A stretch of 64,000 nt of DNA from an uncultured Actinomycetes bacterium (GCA_937888775.1 CALAQT010000149.1:21709-85708), one strand, 5' to 3'; positions 9,024 through 18,243 are shown, numbered from the stretch's first letter. Notes: a model not told the origin generated them from the letters alone. Numbers and translations are program-made.

Positions 9024-9235
9024 GGAGGCACCTCACGAGGTGCGCCGCCCCTGTCGGCCTCCAGCGGCTCGGATGAGCGTTCCCGCCCCGTGGCCCTGCA
9101 GAGGGCTCGATCCCGGCGTCGGGCGCTGGTTGTCGTTCTGTCCATCGTACCGGATCCGTCGACCACCCCGAGCACCCCCTCTGCCGCGCTGTGAGCGCGG
9201 TCCAACCTGGTCCCCGCTTCAGTTGGCCAGGGTCC

Positions 9236-9241
9236 TACGAT
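9236..9241 (+). promoter_or_regulatory. -10 box of a leaderless promoter
   Basis: TACGAT ends seven bases before the ATG at 9249, so transcription would start on or next to the start codon. No good -35 box is visible. The same arrangement is seen before 29853 and 46908. Confidence 0.45.
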
Positions 9242-9248
9242 GGCCGCC

Positions 9249-10049
9249 ATGGTCACCGAAGGACAGGGTTCTGACGAGGCCGCCCGTGAGGACTCGGCTG
9301 AAATGACTCTTGGGGCGGTGCACTTCGATGGACTGAGCCCTACCGACTTTGAAGAATTCTGTTTCGACCTCCTGGCTGATACCGGCTTCGTTGACCTTGA
9401 CTGGCGGAAGGGCACGCCCATGGCCTCGTCGCCAGCCGATCGTGGCCGTGACATCGTGGCCCATCTCGAACGCGAGGATGTGGACGGCTACACGTACAGA
9501 GAAACCTGGTTTGTCGACTGCAAGCACTACAAGAGAGGAGTTCCACCAGAGGCACTTCACGGCACCATCACGTGGGCACAGGCAGAGCGGCCTTCCGTCG
9601 TCCTGTTTATCGCTTCTGGGTATCTGACGAATGGAGCCAAGGACTGGATTGCAACCTTGAAACAGTCATCAAACCCACCCTTCCGGATCCGCGTGTGGGA
9701 GATGCCACAAATTCGGCGTCTCCTTGTGGACCACATGGACATCGCGTTCAAACACGATGTCGAGACGTCTTCCCTGAGGCGAGTGTCAGAACTCCTGGCG
9801 GCCGAATCCGAGTTGACCGACAAGCTGTGGTATGGCCGTAAGCCCGCCGACGATCAACCCGTCCCAGCCGATTGGAAGCCTGAGATCGTGAGCGGCATGC
9901 GCGCCGCTCAGCGTCGAATGGAAGAGCAGTACGGCAAAGACGAACTCCTGTTGCACGTGAAGGACCAGTTCGCCTGGGGAATGCTTTCGGGCAAGGTCTC
10001 AGCGATCCGATGGGTGCTCGGTGAGGACTGGGACATGCTGGACAGCTGA
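9249..10049 (+). CDS. Mrr-like restriction endonuclease-fold protein
   Basis: A 266-residue protein with an N-terminal nuclease domain of the restriction-endonuclease/Mrr_cat type. FEEFCFDLLADTGF (about residues 34-47) is the family's first helix. RGRDIVAH supplies Asp68, and WFVDCKHYK supplies the D-x-K pair (Asp90, Lys92), as in Mrr, where the motif is usually Q/ExK. The segment ITWAQAERPSVVLFIASGYL matches the following strand. The rest (residues 170-266) is helical and unassigned. The frame is open from 9240, but that ATG overlaps a -10 box, so I place the start at 9249. It probably cuts foreign or modified DNA; no methylase is adjacent. Confidence 0.75.
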   Translation: MVTEGQGSDEAAREDSAEMTLGAVHFDGLSPTDFEEFCFDLLADTGFVDLDWRKGTPMASSPADRGRDIVAHLEREDVDGYTYRETWFVDCKHYKRGVPPEALHGTITWAQAERPSVVLFIASGYLTNGAKDWIATLKQSSNPPFRIRVWEMPQIRRLLVDHMDIAFKHDVETSSLRRVSELLAAESELTDKLWYGRKPADDQPVPADWKPEIVSGMRAAQRRMEEQYGKDELLLHVKDQFAWGMLSGKVSAIRWVLGEDWDMLDS

Positions 10050-10237
10050 CGTGCCGGCACTCACTCCCGAGAGACTCCCGCAAAACCCGGAAGTTGACGG
10101 GTGACCACCAGACCGCGGCAGAAACACCCCCTCAGCGCGTCAGAGATCGCGGCTGACACCGGTCAGCCGGGTGGCTCTGGACAGGCAGGCCGATCGACGA
10201 TCTGAGGAGCGATCACCACCGCGGGAGGTGAGACGGG

Positions 10238-10447
10238 TCAGCGCGAGCCGGGGCGCTCCGCGATGTCGAGCCATTTCTCAAGGTCCTTCCGGTGCTCGGC
10301 GTGCTCTGCCTTCTTGGCCTCGGAGCCGGGGTTCTCGTCGCACGTGCACAGCTCGCGGCGGCTGCTGAACCCTACCGGCCAGTTCTCGCGAGCCTCGGAC
10401 GGCAACTCGGAGTAGCGCACCTGCAGGCAGCGCGGATCGTGACCCAT
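10238..10447 (-). CDS. Small hypothetical protein with Cys residues
   Basis: A 69-residue frame with protein-like composition: a polar start with one Cys, a CTC motif in the middle, and a charged helix (EAKKAEHAEHRKDLEKWLDI) near the end. The ATG at 10447 has no clear ribosome binding site. I recognise no family and the frame could be spurious. Confidence 0.3.
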   Translation of the reverse strand: MGHDPRCLQVRYSELPSEARENWPVGFSSRRELCTCDENPGSEAKKAEHAEHRKDLEKWLDIAERPGSR

Positions 10448-10564
10448 GGTCGGACATGGTAGCTGCGGGCGCTTGGCGGCTCGGCGCTCGGCCGAAAGCC
10501 GCGGACTACTACCGGGGTGTCGAGGCTCTGGACGCGCCGCAGCCAGAGCGCGCATCATCGCTCC

Positions 10565-10774
10565 ATGACGGGCATAGAACTATTCGCAGCCGGGTCGCAG
10601 ATACTTCAAATGCTCCAAGGGCGCGAGCAGCAAGAACTTCAATTAGCCCTCGCGACGCTTCAAGATCCAGGGGCATCGAAGGCCAACCGCGCGTGGGCGC
10701 AACAGTTGATTCGTCAGCGGGTGGACGAGGTTCGACGTAACCCCCAACCCCGACGCGGAGGCTTCACCGGATAA
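10565..10774 (+). CDS. Small helical hypothetical protein
   Basis: A 69-residue, Gln- and Leu-rich protein, likely all helical (ELFAAGSQILQMLQGREQQE, then ANRAWAQQLIRQRVDEVRR) with a basic Gly/Arg tail. The ATG at 10565 is chosen because the in-frame part upstream is low-quality sequence. Function unknown. It lies between other small frames in the accessory region. Confidence 0.4.
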   Translation: MTGIELFAAGSQILQMLQGREQQELQLALATLQDPGASKANRAWAQQLIRQRVDEVRRNPQPRRGGFTG

Positions 10775-10822
10775 GAGCGCGCTACGAGGACGAGCCGCGT
10801 GCAGTGTGCGGCGCGGCCCGCC

Positions 10823-11131
10823 CTACGCGCCGGAGGACGTATAGGCGAAGGCGCTCGGCCGAGCCAGGTAGGCTTGGGCCTGGGTGTCTGTCGATCGCCT
10901 ACCCCATAACTCCGCGTCGATTGGTTCAGGCAGATCTGGCGTAACGTCGGCGGCCGTGACCGGAGCGCCAACGCCAGTGTCGACCCACTCCGAGCCTTGT
11001 AAGAGTTCGGGCAGACTCAGCTGGACAGTTGCCTCGAGGGCTAGTGCTCTCATGAGGTGGTCCTGCTCTCGGCGCTCGCCGTCTGGGCGCCGCAGCCCTC
11101 TCTGGGACTCAGGTGCCGGCTCACCCTCCAT
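10823..11131 (-). CDS. Hypothetical acidic protein
   Basis: A 102-residue frame from the ATG at 11131 (an upstream start at 11200 is possible). The middle reads LMRALALEATVQLSLPELLQ, a plausible helix, followed by a Pro/Asp-rich segment. No motif is recognisable and there is no strong ribosome binding site. Coding status is uncertain. Confidence 0.28.
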   Translation of the reverse strand: MEGEPAPESQRGLRRPDGERREQDHLMRALALEATVQLSLPELLQGSEWVDTGVGAPVTAADVTPDLPEPIDAELWGRRSTDTQAQAYLARPSAFAYTSSGA

Positions 11132-11450
11132 GGCTGTGGGCGCCCTCCAAGGTACGGTAGAAGTGGCAGCATTATGCAACAGGGGCTGCTCCGAATCCAT
11201 AGCCGGGTTTCCCTGTTTGACCTATCGGGACGGGAACGGGACAGGCCGACGAATCGCGATGATGGGTGAATTGGCTACCGCTGACAGGGATGACTGCGAG
11301 GGTTACTCGCGAAGGGCCCCAGGCCAACGGCGTGTGCAGGAGCTTGGCGATCTCCATGCAGGTGCCATTGGAGGCTCCTTGCTCACACTACGTTGCGCGA
11401 ACCCGGGCACGGTACCGAAGAGCAAACGAAACATGCACGGGATGTCGGGC
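11132..11450. other. No gene recognised
   Basis: Frames on both strands are short and low-quality. The sequence leads into a transposase remnant, so it may be the eroded body of an old insertion sequence. Confidence 0.35.
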
Positions 11451-11572
11451 TTAGTCGGAGCGCATGGCGATGCCGCGCCACTGCTTGAGCTTGCTGAAGC
11501 AGCGTTCGACGACGTTGCGGCCACGGTAGCGTTCCTGCTGTCGCGGTGCCCTGGTGGGGCGGCCGCTCCCTA
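11451..11572 (-). pseudogene. C-terminal remnant of an IS5-type transposase
   Basis: About 40 codons ending at the TAA at 11451-11453 read RYRGRNVVERCFSKLKQWRG, then IAMRSD. The RNVVERCF..LKQWRGIA block is the conserved end of transposases of the IS5 group, with the Glu of the DDE triad. It is unlike the complete IS5 element at 6910. The N-terminal part is missing and the usual tail after IAMRSD is cut short by a stop, so it is a dead fragment. Confidence 0.7.
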
Positions 11573-11723
11573 CGTTTCGAGTTCGCTTGATCGGCCCGAC
11601 TTCATCTGAATTGGGGTCGATTTCGCTGTACGAGAATCCGAGCGTAAGATGGGATTTCTATCGCCGGATCGCGCGTGACAGCCAGTGACACTCGGAGATC
11701 CGGCGATCGCTTGGAGGAACTCC

Positions 11724-12605
11724 ATGACCTCGCAGGAGCCGCCGCCCCAAGGCCCTCCCTCAGGGCCGCCGTCCCAACCACCGGGACCGCCGAACCTACC
11801 GCTCGGATATCCGGCTCCCCCATCAGATCGCGCCGCGCCGCAGACCCACCGGTCGGCATGGGAGGAGGCGGGATTCGCGGCCACCGCAGCCGGCGGCGTC
11901 ATCGCCTCGGTCGGGGCGTTTAGTCAAGGTACGGGGCTGGGTCTCATAGCCCTCACCGTAGATGCTGCATTCCTAGCCCTCTTCCTCTGGCGACGGGGTA
12001 CAGCTTGGCAGTGGATCGCAACTGCTGCATTCACGTCAGCCACCTTGCTGGTCTTGGGAGCGCTCGCCTTTCGCTTCGGTTGGAGCAGTCGAACCTCCAC
12101 GGCCCCGACGGCGACCATCCCTGCTCTGCCCAGCGGGACGCCGAGCCTTTACGTGGACCCTACGCGGAGTCTCTCGCTGGTGACGAAAGCTGAGCTTACG
12201 GGTTCGAATGGGACTTGGAGTTCGAGAACCTTGGTTCAACCTGGCGCCCTTGTTTCTGTTCTCGTATCGCTCAATAACGTCGGCAACCACCAAGTCGGCG
12301 GAGCGATAGTCCACCCCGGCGTGTTGCCCGCTGGGCTAAATCTCGTGCCGGGCAGCGTAACGCTGATAAATGGCAACTACCCGACCGGTTTCCCGTATTC
12401 ATCTGACAGCGCGTTTCGGGACGGCTTCGGAATCGGAAACTACAACCCGGGCATAGATGCCTTCTTTCTGTTCAGGGTTCGAATCGACACCAGCGGGTTT
12501 CCGTGCGGTTTAACCACGCTTGTGGAGAACGCGACCGTCTCGGCGAACGGTGTTCCAACATTTAGCGGAGAGGCCGCGACCCTGGTCGTAACCACACCCT
12601 GTTAA
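11724..12605 (+). CDS. Membrane protein with extracellular DUF11-like repeat domain
   Basis: A 293-residue protein. Residues 1-45 are Pro-rich (PPPQGPPSGPPSQPPGPP). Three hydrophobic segments follow, two of them ALTVDAAFLALFLW and TAAFTSATLLVLGALAFRFG. The C-terminal 160 residues look like one conserved-repeat (DUF11-type) beta domain: GALVSVLVSLNNVG, then HPGVLPAGLNLVPGSVTLIN. That domain is normally displayed outside the cell. GGAGGAACTCC precedes the ATG at 11724, which decides the start over an in-frame codon at 11685. It converges with the HEPN gene on the other strand. Role unknown, perhaps a surface protein. Confidence 0.7.
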   Translation: MTSQEPPPQGPPSGPPSQPPGPPNLPLGYPAPPSDRAAPQTHRSAWEEAGFAATAAGGVIASVGAFSQGTGLGLIALTVDAAFLALFLWRRGTAWQWIATAAFTSATLLVLGALAFRFGWSSRTSTAPTATIPALPSGTPSLYVDPTRSLSLVTKAELTGSNGTWSSRTLVQPGALVSVLVSLNNVGNHQVGGAIVHPGVLPAGLNLVPGSVTLINGNYPTGFPYSSDSAFRDGFGIGNYNPGIDAFFLFRVRIDTSGFPCGLTTLVENATVSANGVPTFSGEAATLVVTTPC

Positions 12606-12627
12606 CCCAACGCCGCCCTTGGTCCAC

Positions 12628-13413
12628 TCATTGGCCATTTGAGTGAGGCGGCTCCACCGCGTAGAAGGCGGTGACACTGGCGTCGACGCCCGTCTGGTGC
12701 CGGTGGTATCTCCCAGTGGACGTCATCTGAATGACGATGATGCTGGACTCAGCAACGTGCTGCTCCTGGACGCTCCAAGTGAGGGTCGCCTCGCCACCAG
12801 CTTGGCGATCTAGCTCAGGCCCTTGGGCAGCTTGCGCGTTCAGAGTCCACGTCAGCTCCCGATCTTGAGGGTCCCACCCAATGCAGCGAAATGTCAAAAG
12901 GTCGCCTACCTGAAGTCGCGCTGGGACGACGACGACAACTCCATTGAGAGCGAGGGAGTTACCTAGCGAGTCAGTGACCGACTCGATGCGCGGATACCAA
13001 CTCATGTCAGGTGCCCTTTCACTTCGCCAGAGCGTAAGCACGTTTCGGAACTCTCCCGCGATGCCTGAAAGCAGATCCCTTTCGAACGGAAGTAGGGTGC
13101 GACTGTGCATCGGGGCGTTTCGAAAGTCCTCCAGCCGGCCCATGTAGACCTTGAACCTTGACTGGTCCTTGAAGATTGGTTTGAACTGATCCCACCGTCG
13201 AAGCACGATCTCTTGCAAGTCCCAAAGATGCGTGTAAGCCAGTAGATCCTCGTCCACCACTGCACCGTTACGACGCTTGCCCTCTTCTACTCTGCGCTCC
13301 TCCAAGGTCGGCAAGTCGACGCCGGGTACGTCGCACCATTCGTCCCCGAGGACTCCGCGAATTGCCTCACGGAGAACGGACTCGACCACGTTGACTGCCT
13401 GGCTGGGCTCCAT
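12628..13413 (-). CDS. Swt1-type HEPN-domain protein (predicted RNase)
   Basis: A 261-residue protein whose N-terminal half fits the Swt1-type HEPN domain: helices VVESVLREAIRGVLGDEWC, LLAYTHLWDLQEIVLRRW, then DFRNAPMHSRTL. The R-N-x3-H signature of active HEPN RNases is intact (Arg98, Asn99, His103). The C-terminal half is beta-rich (VVVVPARLQVGDLLTFRCIG, then ELTWTLNAQAAQG) and looks like an immunoglobulin-like or ligand-binding domain. The frame is open 61 codons upstream; I chose the ATG at 13413 (EPSQAVNVVES) because the extension has no protein-like quality. HEPN RNases commonly act in toxin or anti-phage systems. The partner, if any, is unclear. Confidence 0.68.
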   Translation of the reverse strand: MEPSQAVNVVESVLREAIRGVLGDEWCDVPGVDLPTLEERRVEEGKRRNGAVVDEDLLAYTHLWDLQEIVLRRWDQFKPIFKDQSRFKVYMGRLEDFRNAPMHSRTLLPFERDLLSGIAGEFRNVLTLWRSERAPDMSWYPRIESVTDSLGNSLALNGVVVVVPARLQVGDLLTFRCIGWDPQDRELTWTLNAQAAQGPELDRQAGGEATLTWSVQEQHVAESSIIVIQMTSTGRYHRHQTGVDASVTAFYAVEPPHSNGQ

Positions 13414-13631
13414 TTCTGCGTAAGCGTACCCGCGACGACGTACACGGCCATCCCGGCCCACGGAGCCACCATCGGGCCGCTCAGTGTCGGGTTGCCACGT
13501 GGTTGGCCAGATGCTCCCGGCGACCCGACGCGGGCCCTGGTTCACTACCGGCCCCCACCTCAACATCGTCGTGGCGAGCGCGGAGGTCGCCCTCATGGAT
13601 CAGCTCAAGGCGCCCATCGACAGCTGGAGCC

Positions 13632-13980
13632 TCATTGCCCGGGTCGGCTCGATTGGCGCAGCCACACGGTGAGTTGATCGGGCAGGACAGGGGGCCTCAG
13701 ATCACGCGCTTCGTACACCGCGGTGATGTGCTCCCGGGGTATGGGGAGTCCAAGTTCCCGGTTCGCGTTCTGCAGCATGATCGCTGTCTTGACCGCCCAG
13801 AAGGCCAGGGTCCGCTGCTGACCACGGAGATCGGCACCCCGAGGCGGTGCAGGGACAGCATCGGCCGCATCATCAGCTTCGTCTCGTCCTCGAGACGGCT
13901 CATCCAGCTGGTGTTGCACTCCTGACACACCGTCGGCAACCGCAAACGCAAGCTCTGCTTGGTATCGACGCGCACCCGCT
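13632..13980 (-). pseudogene. Frameshifted, N-truncated HNH-type nuclease gene
   Basis: Two frames join into one protein: VCQECNTSWMSRLEDETKLM, MRPMLSLHRLGVPISVVSS, then after a change of frame near 13815-13830 QQRTLAFWAVKTAIMLQNAN to the stop at 13632. It parallels the intact protein at 30847 (VVCASCNSGWMSRLESRAKP, LLRPMILG, IALAGWTAMKAYVLEYA). The first Cys pair and KEHIFP block of that protein are missing here. The 5' end runs into the 3' end of the DprA-like gene. It is therefore a decayed paralogue. Confidence 0.6.
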
Positions 13981-13988
13981 TCGGGTCG

Positions 13989-16900
13989 TCAAGGAGCTTC
14001 AGCCAGCCGCTTGTCGATCTCTTCGATTGTTCGCGCCACACGACTCATGACCGCTGCGCACTCCTGCCGTTCCCGAGCCACCCCCTTGTTGTTGCGCCGT
14101 GAGAAGGCGTTGCGGAGCGCGTGCAGATGGTGCGAGCCATCCTGGAGCAGGTTTCGCACCCCGCTAACGAGTGGTGATCGCACGGCCGCGAGATCGGCCC
14201 GGCACAAACGCGCCGTCACACGGTCCAGCGACCTCTCCGCAGCAATGATTTCCTCGATATCGGACCTGGAACCCGAGAGATGTTTCGTTACGCGCAGCAT
14301 CGACGACGAGAGTGCGTCGATGTGCGGTCTGCAAACCCAGGTCAGGTCAGCCCGGATAGCCTCCGGACCCGCAATGCTGCCAATCCAGCGGCGAGCCACC
14401 AGCCCCACGGACGCCAGCCGCTCGTCTTCTGGAAGCGCCTCGTCTGTGACGATCTCCTCGCGTGCAAAGGTCACAGGTTCGCGCTCCGCCAGACTGAGCG
14501 TCACCCGCTCCACATCGGCCTCCACGTGGAAAATCCCCGGGAGCAGACTCGGAATCGAAAGAGCCCGAAGGTCTACTTCGACGTTCGCTGGCTGGGCAGA
14601 GACGGTCATGGCGTGCGCGCTGCGCTCAATGTGCACTCCGACGAGTCCAAAGATCCCCGCAAGCAGCCGAATGGTCATCCCGAGCTCGGCTTGAGTCGGG
14701 ACAACCGCACGACGCGCAGCAGCGAGCGCAGGATCAGGATGGGTAAAGATCCATGGCAGGATCGCGAGTTGCAAGGCGAGCACGGTCTCAAAGAGGCCGG
14801 CGAAGCGTTCGGCGAACTCTGCGTCCGTCAGTGTGATGGTCGACTCGCTGACCTGCACGTGGTCCCGGGTGGTGCGCTCAGTCAGCTGTATGCCATGGTC
14901 TAGCACCACGATGCCGGCATGAGCATTCGCGTTTCGGATGAGCATCTCGGCAGGCTCATGCCACGGGCTGCCGAGGCGAAGGAGCTCTTGCACAACCTCG
15001 CCCGCTTGGACGCCGAGGGCGACGTTGTGCGCGTACGATGCGTGATCTCTACCGCGAGTGGCTCGTGCAGCAATGACCAGCACGCCACCAAGATCGCGCA
15101 GTGGCCCCTCCATCAATGTCTTGTACACGCCGGTCAGCACCTCCGCCTGGAGGCGGCGGCCCTCGGTGCCCTCAGGCAAGGACAGAAGGACGTCCACCTG
15201 ATCGTTAAGTGTCCGGAGCGCGGAGCTGACCCTCTCGATGAGCTCGGCCTTGTCATCGAGCCAATCTGGCGCCGAGGCATCAGCCTGGTCCAGTACGCCC
15301 CGGGCGAGCAGGGCACGCGCTTCTACGAGCACGCTGTCCACGATAGGGACCGGCAACACCGTAGCCGGCAACAGCACGATGGCATCGGCGTCGGTTAGAT
15401 CTGCGACGCCGGGAATACCGGAGAGAGCGGTACGCACCAGGCCGGCTGCATCCCAGATGGTCGCCGGCTGGTTTCTGACGCCCTCCCAGGCCACGGCAGC
15501 CATGTCGATGGCGTGGCCCAACCTCCACCCATCTGAGGCGACCATGGATTTCGACCGATGGAGAACCTCGACCAAGAGACCGGCGGTGCGATTGGCGCGG
15601 TTCAGTACGTGCTGGCCGTCCTTTTCGCGCTCGCGCGCCTCGTCAACGTCCGCCGCGATGAGCGAACGCAACATCGCCGCGTGGCCAGCCACCATTGAGC
15701 CGAGGGTGCGGACAAGGATGTGATGCGCGCCCCGGTAGTCAAGGGGGGGGAGCACGCCCATGAGCACCGCTACAGCGGTGGTGGCGGTGTCAATGCTGGT
15801 GATTATCCGCGTGAGTGCTTCGACACACTCTCTCTCGTCGGCATCCCAGCTTGTGTGTGGCGCATCGTCCTTGATCGGAGCAAGGATGGCTGGGATATCA
15901 ATGCGTGCGCGGTCCAAGATTGTGTGGCCGTAATCCGCTGGCGACATTCCGACTCCGCTCTTGGTGAAGCGCGGCTCATCGAGGTGCGCTGCGCGCACCC
16001 GGTCTTGCAGACGACTGATGGCACCTTTGAATGCCGATCTCCGACTCTCGGTCGTTGGGTCCACTGCATCAGGAGCAAGCGAGGCACCGCAGCGGGTGCA
16101 GTTCCTGCTCCGACGAACGAGAGTGGCCTGCCCACATGACTCGCACTCGATCAGTGCGAAGGGCACCGCATACCGGATGACGCCGGTGTCATCGGTTGGC
16201 GCATCCGGCTCATCCTCTAGTGCTCCACCGCAATCGATGCACTCACGGATTTGGCCTTCTGGGTAGCGCGCTGTCAGACCGCAGGTTTGGCAGCGCTTGT
16301 AATGCTCGGGAACCAACGCCGTCGTCTGGCCAGCGTCGCTCTTCAGCAGAGCGAGTTGTTCTCCGTGGAACGTGGGCGACTTGACCTGCTCCGTGAGACG
16401 GGTACGCAGCTCGCTGCGCGTCCGCACAGCAATGCCACCTTGGTCAAGAAGCCGACGATTGCCAGCCGGAGCATCGGTGCCGAAGTCGAGAACCAGAAGC
16501 GGGCGTCCAACTCGCAGCGCCTGTATACCGGCGTCGAGTGTGCCACCGCGGTCGCGGGCTTCGATCACGACGAGCGCTTGGGATGCCGCCACGATCACCT
16601 TGTTGCGCGTCATAGCGGCCCACGAGGTCCACGCCTGCGTCGGCGAGAACTGCGACACCGCGAGCACATGCTCCTCGTCGAAAGGAAGGCCTTTGAAGAC
16701 GCGCTTCGGTTTGAAGTGGAGGACTCCTTCGGCCAGGACGATCACGGTCACGCCTCCCGCGCGGAGTGCGGCGAGATGTGTCTCGGTGTCCACTCCGCGG
16801 GCGTAGCCGGACACTACGGCGAACCCGGCACTGGCCACCTCTTCGCCGCAGGCAGCCGCGGCCTCGAGCCCTCTCGGTGAGGCGTCACGAGAGCCGCACA

Positions 16901-17129
16901 TTCCCACTGCCGGACGTGCCAGCAGACCGCGGCCTCCCCAGGTGAAAAGAACCGGTGGTGCGCCATGCTGCGGGCGTAGCCCCTCGGGGTACCCCTCACT
17001 GTCCGGCAGCAACGCGTCGTAGCCGCCCCTGATCAGCTGGTCGAGAACTTCGGGGTCGCACCCAGCATGCTCCTGGTTCCTTGCCGGTTTTAGACCGAGC
17101 GCAGCACGCAGACGGCTCTCACGCGTCAT
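13989..17129 (-). CDS. DprA-like (SLOG/Rossmann) protein with two zinc ribbons and a long helical tail
   Basis: A 1046-residue protein, about three times the usual DprA length. Residues 45-245 form a DprA/Smf-type Rossmann domain: GMCGSRDASPRG (76-87), VSGYARGVDTETH (106-118), NKVIVAASQALVVIEA (176-191) and RDRGGTLDAGIQAL. Two four-Cys zinc ribbons follow (C280/C283/C297/C300 and C329/C332/C344/C347). The remaining 700 residues are mostly helical with no domain I recognise. The start overlaps the stop of the upstream phosphoribosyltransferase gene by 11 bases. True DprA loads RecA on single-stranded DNA during transformation. The extended tail and this partner instead suggest a nucleotide- or DNA-sensing conflict system. 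Confidence 0.75.
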   Translation of the reverse strand: MTRESRLRAALGLKPARNQEHAGCDPEVLDQLIRGGYDALLPDSEGYPEGLRPQHGAPPVLFTWGGRGLLARPAVGMCGSRDASPRGLEAAAACGEEVASAGFAVVSGYARGVDTETHLAALRAGGVTVIVLAEGVLHFKPKRVFKGLPFDEEHVLAVSQFSPTQAWTSWAAMTRNKVIVAASQALVVIEARDRGGTLDAGIQALRVGRPLLVLDFGTDAPAGNRRLLDQGGIAVRTRSELRTRLTEQVKSPTFHGEQLALLKSDAGQTTALVPEHYKRCQTCGLTARYPEGQIRECIDCGGALEDEPDAPTDDTGVIRYAVPFALIECESCGQATLVRRSRNCTRCGASLAPDAVDPTTESRRSAFKGAISRLQDRVRAAHLDEPRFTKSGVGMSPADYGHTILDRARIDIPAILAPIKDDAPHTSWDADERECVEALTRIITSIDTATTAVAVLMGVLPPLDYRGAHHILVRTLGSMVAGHAAMLRSLIAADVDEAREREKDGQHVLNRANRTAGLLVEVLHRSKSMVASDGWRLGHAIDMAAVAWEGVRNQPATIWDAAGLVRTALSGIPGVADLTDADAIVLLPATVLPVPIVDSVLVEARALLARGVLDQADASAPDWLDDKAELIERVSSALRTLNDQVDVLLSLPEGTEGRRLQAEVLTGVYKTLMEGPLRDLGGVLVIAARATRGRDHASYAHNVALGVQAGEVVQELLRLGSPWHEPAEMLIRNANAHAGIVVLDHGIQLTERTTRDHVQVSESTITLTDAEFAERFAGLFETVLALQLAILPWIFTHPDPALAAARRAVVPTQAELGMTIRLLAGIFGLVGVHIERSAHAMTVSAQPANVEVDLRALSIPSLLPGIFHVEADVERVTLSLAEREPVTFAREEIVTDEALPEDERLASVGLVARRWIGSIAGPEAIRADLTWVCRPHIDALSSSMLRVTKHLSGSRSDIEEIIAAERSLDRVTARLCRADLAAVRSPLVSGVRNLLQDGSHHLHALRNAFSRRNNKGVARERQECAAVMSRVARTIEEIDKRLAEAP

Positions 17130-17943
17130 TGCGAGCCTGCTTCTTCAACGTCTTCGCTCCGACCAGGCCGCAGACAGCCACGGCGCCGGCACGGCGCGCT
17201 GCGTTCGCAACCGCCGCCATTGTCCGTCCGCTCATCAGCACATCGTCCACGATGAGAACCGGCCGGCCGCGGACAACCGAGTTGACGGTGAATTCGTTGG
17301 AGAGGTCGTCCGACTCTCCAATCGCTTTGGCCTCCGGACGCGTCACTCGGCGCGCTCCAGTGCGCTCAAACGGGATCCCCAGGTCGGCTGCAACAGCTCT
17401 GGCAAGTTGCTCGCTGAAGCTCTCGTTCAGAGCGTCATGACCCGGGATGGAGAGGACAGCGTCACAACCGCTGAGCAAAGGATGACGTCGAACTACGCTC
17501 ACTAACTCTCGAGTCAGGTCATCGAGCGCGCCAGGGGCCTTCTTGTATTTGGCGCGCGACACGAGCTCCCCCGCCTTGGTGTTCTTCCACTGCATCGGAT
17601 CCGGGTCAGAGTCGGGATCCTTGTAGTAGTCGAGGGCAATGGCGATGTTGACCCCCGAGGGCGGCCGGATGGTGACGACCTTTTCCAGCAGCTCTAGGCA
17701 GTCCCGCTCTCGCGTAGATGGCAGCGCGTTGAGGGAGTATCGGTAAGTCCACCTCGCGTTTTGGAGTCCCTTGATGGGCAGGCGGTGGATCCCTCGCGAA
17801 CTCAGCACGGTCTCCACCTGCGTGGACACGTAGTCGGGGCAGTCGAGGTAGAGCCGAAGCTCGCCTGTCTTCTGATGCTGACGGAGCTGGTGCCATTGGA
17901 GGCGCTCAGCGTGAGCCCGGAATGGATGGAGGGTGATCCGCAT
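17119..17943 (-). CDS. Phosphoribosyltransferase-family protein
   Basis: A 274-residue protein with a C-terminal type I PRTase fold. The PRPP-binding loop VLIVDDVLMSGRTM (229-242) is canonical, preceded by VLSIPGHDALNESFSEQLAR and followed by GAVAVCGLVGAKTLKKQ. The organisation resembles ComF-type PRTases, but the N-terminal 140 residues lack the ComF zinc finger and are unassigned. It lies immediately upstream of, and overlaps, the DprA-like gene. The pair is thus a coupled two-gene operon. In transformation ComF and DprA act together. Here the large accessory domains make a defence or nucleotide-signalling role at least as likely. Confidence 0.78.
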   Translation of the reverse strand: MRITLHPFRAHAERLQWHQLRQHQKTGELRLYLDCPDYVSTQVETVLSSRGIHRLPIKGLQNARWTYRYSLNALPSTRERDCLELLEKVVTIRPPSGVNIAIALDYYKDPDSDPDPMQWKNTKAGELVSRAKYKKAPGALDDLTRELVSVVRRHPLLSGCDAVLSIPGHDALNESFSEQLARAVAADLGIPFERTGARRVTRPEAKAIGESDDLSNEFTVNSVVRGRPVLIVDDVLMSGRTMAAVANAARRAGAVAVCGLVGAKTLKKQARNDA

Positions 17944-18215
17944 AGCGAACCCATGTTCGGTGACGATACAGCACTGCCAGGCCCGGCGTGGCCGGCTGCC
18001 TCAATCCTACGAGGCGGGTGGGATTGGTGTTACCGACGCCTATCTCGGAGCAACCGCAGCCGCGGTCGCTCCTCGCGGAAAAACCCCCCAGAGACGAGCG
18101 GTCGCCTGCGACGAGGTGTCGGCTTCGTGACGGGCTACCTCAGCCGATGCGCACCCCGCCTCCGACGCACTACAAGCCGCCACCGAGCGCCGCGGCGCCG
18201 GTGTCTGAACAACGC

Positions 18216-18243
18216 TTGACATTCGCATAACATTTGTTATGAT
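18216..18243 (+). promoter_or_regulatory. Strong promoter overlapped by a palindrome
   Basis: TTGACA (18216-18221) and TATGAT (18238-18243) are separated by 16 bases, an almost consensus promoter. CATAACA (18226-18232) and TGTTATG (18235-18241) form a perfect 7-bp inverted repeat with a TT centre that covers the spacer and most of the -10 box. This is a good candidate operator for the ribbon-helix-helix-like product that follows. The predicted start of transcription is about four bases before the ATG at 18254. Confidence 0.7.

Noticed and set aside
8718..9194. 158-residue plus-strand frame
   Set aside because: Low-complexity Arg/His/Ser sequence; the opposite strand has a more convincing short membrane protein.
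14011..14694. Plus-strand frames across the DprA-like gene
   Set aside because: Ser/Arg-rich mirror frames of a high-GC gene; the minus strand carries the conserved motifs.
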